DNA of 64,000 bases from Pholis gunnellus (lineage: Eukaryota; Chordata; Actinopteri; Perciformes; Pholidae): contig OU342818.1 of NCBI GenBank assembly GCA_910591455.2, forward strand, positions 18,749,321 through 18,813,320, read 5' to 3'. Below the pieces are notes generated by a model. It was given only the letters and a program-made list of their open reading frames with translations. It did not search any database and was not told the origin of the DNA. How positions within the stretch are numbered: position 1 is the first letter of the stretch; every line of letters begins with the position of its first letter. Positions 13,701 to 25,696 of the stretch are shown piece after piece. Made by a program: the position numbers and the translations under genes.

Positions 13701-14319
13701 CTACTATAGCTTTTCTAAATCTGTTCAATACACAGAAAGAGGAATTTTAGAAGTGACAGCACACAGCAGAACAGAACAGTCAGTGATTGGCTATAAATGG
13801 GTGGATGCAAATAAGGTAACTGCTTTTTGTAATGACGGATAGGAAGTGCATGAATGTGCCTCCATCTGCGATAATAGACGCTATTTGAGCCATTTGCAAC
13901 ATATTTACCTGAGTTAATTGATTTTTCAATGGCTGGAAATGTTCGCTTTGCTGTTTTCAATTTCACACAACAGCTATTTAGATTATTGTGGCGCATTGTG
14001 TGTCAGAGCACACATTTTACTTGTGCTGGCACCAATATTAACTGTGAGACACAGCTAAAGCATGGGATGGAATGAGTACTTGAATATTTTGCAAAAAAAG
14101 TACTTACTGAAATGACATTGTTACATTTACAAGTCATTGTACTTCTGGAAGAATGTAGGGGAGAGCCGTTAGAAAATAACACAGAAATAGAGATTTTCTC
14201 CCGAGCCCATACGAGTCAGCACAAATCACGTGCATGTGTCATACCGTGGCGGTGTTTTACCTAGAAAGCTGGATTATAATAACATTGTAAGTCACAACTC
14301 GGAGGATGGACAACATACA
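10732..14319. other. Spacer
   Basis: An (AT)n tract lies near 11,378-11,390 and a 13-base G run near 12,980-12,992. Sequence around 11,640-11,830 resembles degenerate fish repeats but I cannot define it. Short open frames have no recognisable domain. Confidence 0.4.
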
Positions 14320-14470
14320 TGATAATAAACATATTACATAACATTTAGTACCTTTCATAACATATAAACCCATAATAAATGTTAAGAGTAATTTGTAGTT
14401 ACTTCATGCTTTATGCATTATTTATGCATAATAATGTTAACTGAGGTACCCTAATTGTAAAGTGTTACCG
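14320..14470 (+). repeat. Repeat ending in AAAGTGTTACC, copy 1
   Basis: An AT-rich segment rich in ATTTATGCATAA-type motifs ends in 'TGTAAAGTGTTACC'. A larger segment at 25,697-26,229 ends in 'TATAAAGTGTTACC'. This terminal string is common at the edge of fish DNA-transposon-derived repeats. The left boundary is estimated. Confidence 0.45.
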
Positions 14471-17400
14471 AAAGGGGTTTTGGATGATGGTAAAATCACT
14501 CCAACACATCCTGAAGTTTGCCATGTCCGACTTTTAGTCATGCTTGATTGTCAAGAGTCATTGTCAGCAGTGTAGTAACAGATGTTTCTCTCTTCCCTCT
14601 ACAGACAAGTGTTTATTTCGCCCCACCGCTAATGCTATCACACCTGTGTTACAGCATTTTATTAGAGCATGTGATTGTCATATTTCAATAACAGAATATG
14701 AAAAAAGTAAGTGTGCGTGGAGACATTCAGCTCATCCTTGCCTGGGATGTATTCAAATGATGGGGTCAAAAGTAACAATGTGCAACATTTGAGAACAGAA
14801 TGCCTGAGCAAGCTTGTGACTGCCTCATGCTAGCTCCCAGCTGCTAGCATTTTACCTCAGCAGCTGCAGTGGGTCCCTACGTCCCATTAGGTGTTAACAA
14901 GTGGATGCTGTGCCACTATCTGCTCAGGTTGGAGCTTTATCCCTATGCAAACAGTCCAGATAGTGACATGACAAATAAATATGCATCTCCAGGCACTGCT
15001 CCCTCCAACGCTCATTCAAGTTTTAACCGTTGCACCAGCAGATTTCAGAACAAGGCTTCTGCTTGAGCGAGACTTGGTTTGACACAATAACAAACAGTCC
15101 AGATCAAGCGACAGGTAGAGAAAATAGTTTCATTTCACTTTAAGTTCCTTTCCATAATGTTACCAGGCACTTAAAATACCAATCTGAGCCTGTCAGTGGC
15201 AAAATATGAGCACCTTCAATACATACATTGTGGCCCATTTTGTGGCTGCTAGCTCTAGCACTCTTGCATTATACTAGACCAATTTAAAAAATTGGTGTCC
15301 TCATTACTCACTTAGATGCAAAAACATGACAAAAGGGGTTTCAGGTGGAAAGTTACCCTTTAACTTCACAGCTGCATTTTAAACTGAATGCAAGTGACTG
15401 ACTAATGCACAAGGAAACAGGCCGCCTTCATAGTGGACATCTTGACTTGTCATACCAATATAATTAACAATGGCTTTGTTCTGTTGAGCTGTCACAGTGA
15501 GCAATCATGCACAATACCAGGGCCCTGGAACAGTAATACAAATAACAGCACCTGTGCTTTAACTGTGCTGTAAAACACAATTTATTCTAAGCTATAGAAC
15601 ATAGTGCAAGGCAAAGGGTTTCACAATGCATGTTCTTTGACAATAACCCTTTATGATGAATCTGCCATTAACCAGTTAAACCCTCCCTTGCTTCAATATT
15701 TCTGATTGCAGGTGCATGATTTTTGTGTTCCATATTTCTGGATGTTCCCTTCAAATGTTCCCTTTGAGCTGGTGGTAGGCTCCCATAACCCACCCATATT
15801 CCTGCTCATATTTTCACATTGCAAGATAACTTGTGGTTTACTCAGTAAATGCTGAGAATTCAGTGAAGTCAAGCACGTTGTAAATGTGAGCCTGAGCGGT
15901 GTTTCAGTGTACTTTAATGTTTCAAAGTAGCTGTGTAGGTGTAGCTCGTCATTATATTTCCTAGTTTTTTTACACCATACAGTATTTATCCCAGGCAGAG
16001 CACAGTTGCCACTTTTGTGAATGTAAGCATAAGACTTCCTTTGTACAAATAGGAGCTAAGAAGATTGAATGTACAACCTTCAACGGGTGCTTTAGAAGTG
16101 CTATAGTGTGAACAGAAAGTGGTGCTCATTATACACACTCCAAACTTTGTCCCCGAGAGGTTGTGGATTTCATTTTCTAATTATTCCATTTCCATGAGGT
16201 AAGAAAAAGTGACATTTTTAACGAAGCTGCACAGCAACGTTAGGAACAATGTCATTTGTCAGGGGTCGGTAGTGCCGTTCAGACCATCAAGGCCGTGTTG
16301 TCAATGGCCGAACTGTGAACTAAACATTCAATCCTGACCTCAATTAATTAAAGCTTAAAGTTTCTATTTATTCTAAAGGCAAAAAGAGAAGGAACATTAA
16401 TAAGACTGCTCTCTAGGAGAAAAATATGAATGGGATTCGGATGATCCAACTGTGTCCTCCAGTGTGTATGTGCTGAAGTGAGCACGCTCACAACCACAGA
16501 TTCTCCCTCTCAATACACGTGCTTCGGCACAATTTGCGATTATTATACAGTCCCACAGAGCAGGCTTATCATTCTAGCAGCACTCTCTAAATTAACCTTG
16601 GCCTTAACTCAGATTACCTTCCAGGCAGAAAGGCTGCAGCACGACAGGGAAATATGCAAATATAATGGATTACTTTCGGTTACTTCTGATTAATAGAAAT
16701 AACCTGAGGAACTTAATGTCCATTTTGCTACATTTACTGCACCGATTTCACACCAACAGAACACCATCGTGACTGTCCCGTTTATACAACATGTCAGGTA
16801 ACTCTTTCTTGGAACAAAAAGTACAAGGCACAAAAAGTGATGCATTTACATTTGTCCAGCAGTAGCAACAAAAACAGTTGGTTTGGACTAAGCAGAGGAT
16901 GAGGTGGGGATTTATTTTAAGTAGTGATCACAATCATGGCAGAGCAGACAAAGGGTGACATCTGTATCTCAGCTAAAAGTCACCAAGATTGAGTTCATAA
17001 TCTTTTGCTTTAAAGTTAACTGCATATGGCCAAAATGGTCCCAGCTGTTCATGATCCACTGCATGCTCTTAAAGCCTATTCATTTATGCTGCCTGATTGT
17101 CAATACTGTGTGCAAATGCACAGATTTACACTGTTCTCATTATCTCAAAACACCTATAATAGCTTCAGCTAATTAAAACATATTGAAAAGTCTAATTTGC
17201 TCAAGTAATTAACACACCTGAGTGTGTGCATGACCTTTACTACAACAGTTATTACGTGGGTAACAGTACTATTAATGGTATGAGTTTTCACTTCAACACT
17301 AAGGGCATTACACTGCACAGCACATTGGTAATTATGAATGAAACACAAAGCTTAGTGACACTTTACAGAGTATCCAGTTCTCAATCTGACACTCTAATGG

Positions 17401-17521
17401 CGCAATGAAAAAAAGTAAATGGTTTCTTTTCAGGTCAATGACAAAGAAATAATGAGCAGTTGCTAGTGAACCAGCCACGATTTAAAAGTTACTGCTCCCA
17501 GCCAAAGAATCCAGCACTAAA
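14471..17521. other. Spacer with a candidate conserved non-coding segment
   Basis: Near 15,240-15,360 is a probable old dispersed repeat ending 'AAGTTACCCTTTAA'. Around 16,560-16,700 the sequence is non-repetitive and contains an octamer-like ATGCAAAT next to GGATTA, a pattern seen in enhancers. No gene is supported. Confidence 0.35.
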
Positions 17522-17764
17522 CTCCCAATATCCATCCATCCATTACGTGTCCGTCTATCTGGGGTCGGGTCGCGGTGGCAACGGGCTGCGAATGGTATTC
17601 CAGACGTCTCTCTTCCCAGGCCAGACAAGATATTTAATCTGCGGTTCTACAGCGTATTCTGGGTCTACCTCCCTCGAAAGGGAGGTGTTCAGGAGGTCTT
17701 CGTGAGGAAGCTTATTTCGCTTGTTGCATCTGCAATCTCCTCCTTTCGGTCAGCACCCAAAGTT
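17522..17764 (-). mobile_element. LINE relic, 3' segment
   Basis: Read on the minus strand, this is the 3' portion of a non-LTR retrotransposon widespread in fish. It contains the ATCC-rich tail (17,533-17,545) and a C-terminal coding part with phrases such as 'GGGTCGCGGTGGCAACGGGC'. It is separated from the reverse-transcriptase segment at 18,047 onward by a SINE, and the intervening LINE sequence is missing. The coding sense is decayed. The exact clade cannot be fixed by eye. Confidence 0.65.
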
Positions 17765-17771
17765 CATGATG

Positions 17772-17860
17772 GTAAATGGTAAATGGACTGCACTTTTATA
17801 GCGCTTTTCTAGTCTTTCCGGCCACTCAAAGCGCTTTCACACCACTTGTCATCATTCACC

Positions 17861-17931
<71 letters not shown>

Positions 17932-18039
17932 CACCTGCCCATCAGATTATCTAACATTCACCCTACGGAAGCAATTTTGGGGTTAAGTGCCTCTCTGATT
18001 GAAGGACGACCCTGCTCTCCACTTAGCCACAGTCGCCCC
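17772..18039 (-). mobile_element. tRNA-headed SINE with embedded (CA)n
   Basis: On the minus strand the head begins at about 18,039 with a pol III A-box-like GTGGCTAAGTGG, followed by the 'GGGTCGTCC' block and then 'GCACTTAACCCC'. The head lacks its B-box region. The other end carries the fish repeat string GTAAATGGACTG and 'ATAGCGCTTTTCTAG'. The 7 bp direct repeat CATGATG occurs on both sides (17,765-17,771 and 18,040-18,046), consistent with a target duplication. The same SINE head occurs in each unit of the 820 bp array. Confidence 0.6.
17866..17928. repeat. (CA)n microsatellite, ~63 bp
   Basis: Uninterrupted CA dinucleotides inside the SINE, probably expanded from its short CACACA motif. 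Confidence 0.95.
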
Positions 18040-18046
18040 CATGATG

Positions 18047-18188
18047 CTGATGGACTGCCGTATCCAGAACATGGCCTCAGACTTGGAGGTACCGACTCTC
18101 ATCCCGACCGCTTCAACCTCTAAAGCTTCAAACCGCACCTGTGCGTGCAGAAGGTCACGGTCTGATGGAGCCAACAAAACCACATCAT
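18047..18188 (-). pseudogene. LINE reverse transcriptase fragment, downstream of the FADD motif
   Basis: The minus-strand frame reads DDVVLLAPSDRDLLHAQVRF and then EALEVEAVGMRVGTSKSEAM. This is the stretch immediately after the catalytic FADD box in a fish LINE reverse transcriptase. The DD codons sit at the edge of the hAT element at 18,189-19,044, which has split the gene. The upstream piece with FADDV resumes at 19,045. The copy is also frameshifted, so it is dead. Confidence 0.8.
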
Positions 18189-19044
18189 CAGAGATGGGCA
18201 GTATTTCTATTACTTGTATTTGAAATACTTTTGAGTATTTTGTAATTTGTATTTGATAGGGCCGATTAAAAGTCGAACGTAATTTGTAACAAAATACTTC
18301 AGAGTGGAGTAATTTTGTATTTAAAATACTCAAAATACTTTCTCCACGAATTAAAAAACAGTTCACGAGTTCAGTCTTCAGATCTTCAAGTTCAGCTGAT
18401 TGTCTGTCAAGTTAAATATTGTATCTGAGTGTGACAGATGTCAACTATCTTGATGTATACTTTATGTCTGGGTTTGGCTACATAGCCTATTGTATATGCA
18501 TGGTGATGGTTATAATATCAAGCTAGCGATCGATGCTAACATGCTAATGACGCTAGCATGCTGTCTAGGCTAGTGTATAGCCAGTGTTTAGCAAGTTAAC
18601 TTATCAGTGGAGTAGCTAGCTATAGGAAGAGGGAGATTGGGAGCTTGTATGTCATATGTGATAAATATGTTCTTGTTGATACAAAGCCAAAGTTTATGGG
18701 CTGTTAAGTCCCATTAATAAAAATATATATATACATAATCAAGTTGTTGTCTTTCAATAGCTTTGCTAAGTTACACTGACATTCTGTGACTGTTCTTCCT
18801 TTTTGTGGGGTTCACCAGAGCTTTGTGTACATTATATAAACCTGAATGCTCTGCTATACCACATTGTGAGAAAACGGAAAATCCAGAAAAAAGTATTTCC
18901 TATATTTTAAATACAAAATACATGTATTTTGTTACATTTTCTGGGACCAGTATTTTGTATTTTGTATTTTGTTGTAATCATTTATTTGGGGGTATTTTGT
19001 ATTTTGTATCAAAATACATTTTGATGTATTTTTGCCCATCTCTG
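18189..19044. mobile_element. hAT-family non-autonomous transposon (856 bp)
   Basis: The element starts CAGAGATGGGCA and ends TGCCCATCTCTG, perfect 12 bp terminal inverted repeats. It is flanked by the identical 8 bp direct repeat CACATCAT (18,181-18,188 and 19,045-19,052). An 8 bp duplication with CAGAG-type ends is the hallmark of hAT transposons. Subterminal regions are full of short repeats around AAATACTTT and GTATTTTGTATTT, in both orientations, as in hAT elements where transposase binds. No transposase frame is present; open frames inside are short and AT-biased. It interrupts LINE reverse-transcriptase sequence on the opposite strand, so it is younger than that LINE copy. Confidence 0.88.
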
Positions 19045-19200
19045 CACATCATCTGCAAAGAGCAGAGACTTAATTCTGGGGTCCCCAAACTGGACACTCA
19101 TCCCCCCTCGCTGCCCCTTAAGATCCTGTCCATGAAAGTCACAAACAGAATCGGTAACAAGAGACAACCCCGGCAAAGGCCGACACACACTTAATTCCCA
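19045..19200 (-). pseudogene. LINE reverse transcriptase fragment, upstream of and including FADD
   Basis: The minus strand encodes a segment ending GDPRIKSLLFADDV, the canonical lead-in to the reverse-transcriptase active site, preceded in another frame by LFVTFMDRI. The frame change and a stop near the GG run show it is not functional. Together with 18,047-18,188 it is one reading region split by the hAT element. Confidence 0.82.
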
Positions 19201-19480
19201 AACCTCCCAGTTAAACAAACTAGAAATAGGCGTATGTTTTTTTTGTTACCTTTGGACTGGGTCAGGCTAGCTGTTTCCCCCTATTTCCAGTCTTTATGCT
19301 AAGCTAAGATAACCGGCTGCTGTCTGTAGCTTCATATCTACTGCTCAGACAGTAGAGAGGTGTTGTTAGAGACCAAAAGCAGAGCTAAAACACAGTAAAT
19401 ATGGGCCAGAAACAAGACTCCAAATCAAAGATGATGGTGCTCTGTAACCACTGGATGTGAAGTTCGCCATATCAACATAA
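19201..19480 (+). repeat. Degenerate GCTAAGCTAAG-type fish repeat
   Basis: Contains 'TCAGGCTAGCTGTTTCCCCC', 'CTTTATGCTAAGCTAAG' and 'AACCGGCTGCTG', then 'GAGACCAAAAGCAGAGCT'. The same motifs make up the arms of the foldback element at 51,058-51,495 and a relic near 59,040-59,180. Confidence 0.6.
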
Positions 19481-20829
19481 AACAAGAGTATTTGTTAGTT
19501 TTGCATAAGTGCACCTTGTGACTGTTAGGTGATTAAGTAAGAGATGAAATTATATAGAGCATCAGACACCTATAATAGTATGAGGCAGACCTCATTATAC
19601 CACACACCTCCACTCTCCATCAGATCTAAGATCAGCCCCAGCTGGCTCCATCTTGTGTGCCTTATCATGATATGTATCATTTGTCACTGAAGCTTGACAA
19701 AAGGTAAGAGGGGAGGGGAGGTGGGGTTGTGAAAGATGAGAAGACGAGAGGAGACAGTGATAAGCACAGCGATGATAGACCTCCTATACACCACATATAT
19801 TATTAACCTGCCCCCGGGATGATTGCTTTGTAATTGGATTGAGCCAAAAGCCATGCAGATATAAATGTGCCCATGATGCACTGCAGATTGAAGGGTATGT
19901 TTCATCAATTAAATGTGGTAAAAGGCAACAAATAAAAAAATGTATGTGAATGAATGCTCACCGATGGGGAAAGGCTAACCAAGCGTTTCCTTTTTAAAAG
20001 GACGTCAATATCGGCTTCAGCATGTTTAATTGATTTACACATTTTGAAGCTGCACAAAATGTTATTGTAGAAATATTTTATCACCATAACTGTGGCCACC
20101 ACCATAACGACAGAGATCCAGGTTTATGAAATAAAGCCATTGTTTTGATTGACTTTATTTAATGGCTTTATTGAATAATCAGAGGGAGCACAACCAACAA
20201 AAACCTGTCCTCTGCCCAAAGCCCTTCCTGCTCAGAGAGTCAGATGATGATGATGATGATGAAGATGATACAGAGAATCAGAAAAGATGAAAGCTGCTGC
20301 TGTGTACTGCAGGAAATTGTAACGGTTACACACCATAACTCCCTCGGCTACCGATGGACTACGGCCCCGACTGTTGCAATGCTGCATTTTTTTTTTGCCA
20401 AATCCTTCTTCCCACACAATATCTCTGCCGGTTAGGTCACCTCTGAATTTGAAATAGGAGTGATTCCCAAGTTTAATCCCAGTCCTAAAAGAAGGTTGAA
20501 CATTTTTGTGGTCCGTTAGGAGTGATTTCCTTCTCTGAAACAATTGATAAATTCAACCTCAGGGCACCTCAGTGGACAACATGTGTGGGAATGCTCGGCT
20601 TTTCACTCTCTGTTACCTAAGGAAGATTCTTTAAATATATCCGACACCAAATTCATGATACTCTTCTTTCTACATTTAAAGATGATGTGCTTTTTCCCCT
20701 TGTGTAGCTCCACTTTGTGATTCAGGCTGATAGAAGAGTTGCATTTCAACATATAATTCTCCACTAGTGTGGCTGTAAATGAGATCTTGCTCAGTCGTTA
20801 AATTTTACAAGATTCAAGTTAGCAGCAGG
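19481..20829. other. Spacer with (GAT)n
   Basis: A (GAT)n tract lies at 20,242-20,262. No gene is recognised. Confidence 0.4.
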
Positions 20830-21590
20830 TGGAGACGTGACTAAAGAGGAGAGAGAGAGATGGACGGGAGAGATGTGATAGATTGATGGAATGGATTGAG
20901 GGTGAATGTAGGTGAGAGTAGGAAATGGGACAGAACGGGAAGCTAATGGGGAGAAAAGATTTTAACTGGCAGCCGGCGGCCAAGTGCAGTCAAGTGGTGG
21001 AAGATGAAGATTGAGGATGAGGAGAGAAATTATAATGAAATACAACAGATATCTTTATGGCAATGCTGCAGATTATAACCGTGTCAAAAGAAAGGAAGGA
21101 AGAAGAGAGACAGCCTGAGGTGAAAAAGACGAGATGATGGAGAGAGAGACAAATGGAGAGGAGGAGGGTCAGGCCGAGAGAGAAAGAGAGAACTGGATGA
21201 TCAGGAACTTGAAGGAGAAATGGGCACATGATGTTGGAGAGGATTCGGTGAGCAGAGATGAGAAAAAAAAGATGAGGAGGATGAAAAGGAGGGGCAGATT
21301 GGAGGATTAAAAAGAAGATAACTGCAGCGAAGGAGGACGACAGGAGAGGAAGCGAGGGCCTGCATGGAGAGAAAGTGCGGGTGAGGGATTTGAAAGTGGA
21401 GAGACAGACCAGGAGAATCAGTTTGAGAGAGAGAAAGAAGGATGACAAGATGATGAAGTGGGAGTGGGAAGGAAGAGGTAATGAAAGAAAGCAGAATGAG
21501 GAAAAAGAGAAGGAAGATTTGGTGGATTAGACAGTAAAAAGAAAAAGAAGAAGAGAGCCAGAGAAAGGGGGAAACAGCGAGCTGATTTCC
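20830..21590. repeat. Polypurine-rich tract
   Basis: For roughly 750 bp the plus strand is dominated by A and G (GAGAGA, GGAGGA and AAAGAAG motifs) with only scattered pyrimidines. The Ser/Phe/Leu/Pro-rich minus-strand open frames here follow from that bias and should not be taken as genes. Confidence 0.75.
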
Positions 21591-21775
21591 AGCTGATGGA
21601 TTTCGTCCACAGCTCCAACACCTACATACTCTTTTACACAGCACAAACAACTTGTTCTCTCACATCACACGGGGCGGACGTAGAGAAATTAAGTGAAGCC
21701 GTTTCTGCCCTGAGGAGCTCCTTACATCTTCTAAAAACATTGATTCACACACAACAGGCCACAGGGAAGGCGCTT

Positions 21776-21818
21776 GTGTGTGTGTGCGTGTGTTTGCGTG
21801 TGTGTGTGTGTGTGTGTG
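21776..21818. repeat. (GT)n microsatellite
   Basis: Slightly interrupted GT dinucleotides. Confidence 0.9.
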
Positions 21819-21892
21819 GTGCTCTGTCTCCGGGGAGGAAGATGAGGATAATCCTCCAAATGTCTCCCTGTCTCATAAACCCAGCAGTGACA

Positions 21893-22450
21893 CCCGTCCA
21901 TAGACATTATGTAAGAAGTGGACAAAGTCCCCGTGACCTCACCCATTGGTTTGTGGACTAAGGTTTTGAAGCTTCGAGTTTGGCATTTTGACTGGCACCA
22001 TTTATTTTTTTCCCGCAACCAGAAGTGACAGGAGAGGGTGGCGCTAAGGACAACCGAACGCTGAATAAGACATTTTTTAGAAACAGTTAACAATAACCTG
22101 AACTTATGAACTGAAAACACACCGTGGTAACAATTTGTCAATCACTGTGTAGCCACGCCCTATAGCATACCCTGTGTTATGGTCTATTTGACTTTAAATG
22201 GGACCACAATTTACTAAATGAACATCATGCTGTATTGAAGAAGACTTGAAACTGGTGAGAGAGACCATAAACTCATGTTTACAATGTTTACTGAGGTAAT
22301 AAATCAAGAGAGAATAGACTCTCATAGACTACAATCTGACTTTTTTTCTTTTAGCAACCAGAGGAGGCGCCACCCACTGGCTATTAGAAAGAATGCAAGT
22401 TTAATGCACTTATGCATTTGCTTCACTTTTTGGACCATCAAATTATGTGA
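21893..22450 (+). repeat. Dispersed repeat family R3, copy 1
   Basis: Contains 'GTGACCTCACCCATTGGTTT', 'CAATCACTGTGTAGCCACGC', 'GAACATCATGCTGTATTG' and 'CAACCAGAGGAGGCGCCACC'. Much of it is repeated in reverse orientation at 44,800-45,120. It is a fish dispersed repeat of the non-autonomous type; no coding sequence is evident. Confidence 0.7.
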
Positions 22451-23206
22451 CAAAAAAATGTTTTGTTAGTTTTGAATTCAAACTTAACTTTAAAATGTAG
22501 CTAACTCACATTTTAGTCAAAAAAATGGCCGACCTCAGATTGGACCTTGTACAAGTTTGTGATGCAGCACAATGAGCATGGCAGTGCTTTTCTTTTGTAT
22601 TTGTCCCTCAAAAAGGACAATTAGAAATGTTGGAGTAGAGGTCTTGAATAGAATTGTCTTAGTAAACACACCTCGAGCAATAAAAGCTCAGCCATATGTC
22701 CGCTGAGTGTCTCCTTATTCGATGGCAGCTAAAAGCAGATGTTGGGTGAACACTGGCCAGCTGTTGAAACTGCAACAGACCTGTGGGAAGCCACGCACAC
22801 TGAACCAAAACTAAACACTTACAAATAGACATGTGTATAGAAAGTCAAATTGATTGTCATTGCACTGCTTTCTTTCAAACAAATTGACACCCACACATTT
22901 AAAAAGAAAGCTGCTGTGTAAAGACGGTAAATGGACTGTCTTCATGAAGAGTCCTGATCACTAGCCACATGACCGATGACTCCGCTCCGACCACCATATG
23001 TGCAAAGGGCTACAGATCAGTGTGTGGGCGAGTGAAATTCCAATCCTGCGCCAAAGGGACAAACAGACATGCTTAATGCTTTACTGTCTTCATTGTGTCA
23101 TGCTGGTGCCAAAGGGCCAACAGCCTTTCACCCCCACACACACGGTAGGCATCTCACTTGTCAAGAGCGACCATTTATTTCAATTACTTAACAGCTTTTC
23201 CAATTT

Positions 23207-23254
<48 letters not shown>

Positions 23255-25696
23255 GCAGGTTGCCATATAGATCTGATGTATTGCCCCTTTCTCCTCCCTG
23301 TAGTGCGACAATATCCGCATGGCTCAGTGCTGTGACCCCATAAGAAAATGTTGATATAATTCATAATGAGCCACATTAAAGATCAGCGATCGATCAATCA
23401 ATTAATAAAAGATTGTAAAATGCTAAAACCATTGTTCCCTTCAAAAAGCTGTTTTTCAACAATTGACATGCACTATCTTAACATGGGAAACAAAGCAAAG
23501 TAAAGCAATGCCAAAATAATGTTGCCACTCAAGTCGTTGTTGAACAACTCGAAACATTCAATTTGATATTTCTGTACAACTCTCAGGCTCTAGAGGACAT
23601 TATTGACAGGAAGACAGAAGCATTTGAAGTGCATTAATTGTTCAGTTTATTAGTAGGAAACGATTATTTAGGTCACAAAGTGCAAATATCCACTGTAGAA
23701 AACGTCTCTCTACTCCGCTCTCATTTAAAATGAATATGGACAATATTACACATTTCAAAACTTTAACTGCTGGGAATTATATGTTTCCAAGAACATTCCT
23801 AGTATATGTGTCCTGGAGATGTCAAGTCTCCACATTCCGCCTTGGTATGTTGAATATTGAACCAGAATACCCTTTTATTGCTCAGTAGGTTTTCACACAC
23901 AAGAGATTTGCTTCGGGGTTTGGTGCACACAATAAGCAAAGTATGAGAACAAAAAAATCAAAGTAAATACGGCAAAGTCAAGATTCGTTCATGAAAAATA
24001 GAAAAAAAAAGAATAGAAATATGTCCATATGCATCAGTCTGTTCCCTGTTGACCTCTCCTAATAGACTCCCCATTTATTAAAATTGTTTCAGGTGACAGA
24101 CACTTACTAGTCAGGTATCTTTAAATGTCCAACACATAATCAAGGTAAACAACACTTTATATCCTATTTTTTTCAGTCTGGCAGGATTAGATTTAGATTT
24201 GGCTGCTGAAACCACCAACTGATACACAAATGCTGTCTCGCCAACTTAATATAATCTGTTATTAAAGGCTTCCACTGAGTGGTGCCACAACAACTTCTAT
24301 CGGCTTGAGCCAAAGCAGAATCCTTCTTTAGCTACTAACTATTTGAGGAAGCGCCTATATAATACTGTATCGTGTTTCTGGCATTCCATTTGAATAAAAC
24401 ACACATTGATTCCATTTCTTTGCCTACTCAGTGACACAATCAACTTCCATCTCTCACCTCCTTTACTGCGATTTGGCAATTTTATAAAAACGGACAGTGA
24501 ACGGCACGGCAACTCTGAGAACTTGAAGGAATTTTTTACTAAACACTGACTTTAGTGGCCACAAGGATGAGGCAATCTGGCGGCAAGTGGCAGTTTTATT
24601 AAGAGGGCCAGAAGCTCCAAATCCTCAACAAAAAAAGGAACTGTGAAATAACCATATCGAGGCCTTTATTTTAGGTGGGCCTTTTCAGAAAATCAGCAGG
24701 CAATTGGAGTCGGTCCAATGAGTGTGTGTGTGTGTGTGTGTGTGTGGAGAATAAAACCTGAGTGAGCAAGCAATGGAAAGGAAGATAGAGAGAGGTCTTT
24801 GGAGACAAGGAAGAGTTGCAGAGATGCTCCCTGCAGAGCTGACCCCTCAGGGATGGTAACGTCATACGCAGACAGACAGACAGATAGCCATCATGTTTTC
24901 AGATCAAGTCTTCTTACTTATTTAAGGACATGCTCTTACATGTTGTCGAACATGACAAGTTCAAAGTATATATTGAAGCTTGAGAAGCATGGAGAGCATA
25001 AAACAACCTTGCGATATCAGGGTACTGAATTATTTCTTATGTACTGGCTCGGAGCTACGTGGAGCTAGTGACACAAAACTACTCCAATAAAAAGATGGTT
25101 TCATTTTGACATTTTGTCACTGATGCAGAAGCAAATAATTTTATTGCAGAAGTAATAGCAAAAACGAAACGTGATTCGCAATAGCTGCGACCACGAATGC
25201 CTGCATGCATCCACACACACACAAGCTCACAAACACTTGACCTCCACGGCAAAATAAAACAGTAACTATCTGATGGGGCCAATGATGCCTCCCGACCCAT
25301 GCTTAAACGTTAGAGCATGCTAGATTCAGTCGCATGCTCTAATGTAGCTCCAAAATGTGCTAAACCGAGCAAGAAAGATGCCAAGTCGGCAGCACTGACA
25401 GACCGTCCCTTCACAATGAAATGAATAATTAATTAAGTAAATGTAAACTAATATGCAAAGCTCCTGGTTAGCTCTAGTCGTATATTTACAAATGTTTTAT
25501 ATACAGCCATGTTCTCCTGAAGGAGAGTGTCTTTGTTTCTTACATGAATGAATGGCTGAGAGGTTTATATTTAACAGTATATTGTTTGCATCTTGCAATA
25601 AATATTGATATGTTCTTGATCACTTTGTGTTGTGTCTCTTTGCCTTTTCTGTTTAAAAACTATGGGTTTTGAGGCACTGCTGGCCTTTCAATGTCA
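22451..25696. other. Spacer with microsatellites
   Basis: (AC)n at 23,213-23,252 and (GT)n at 24,722-24,746. No gene is recognised. Confidence 0.45.
23213..23252. repeat. (AC)n microsatellite
   Basis: Forty bases of uninterrupted AC. Confidence 0.95.

Noticed and set aside
17776..18123. Histidine/threonine-repeat protein
   Set aside because: It is translation of a (CA)n microsatellite inside a SINE. The same applies to the CA/GT frames at 6.3, 6.6, 22.0, 23.2, 24.7, 33.1 and 46.9 kb.
20990..21650. Minus-strand protein-coding genes of 149-152 residues
   Set aside because: These are Ser/Phe/Leu/Pro-rich products of the polypurine tract on the opposite strand; there is no domain or codon pattern.
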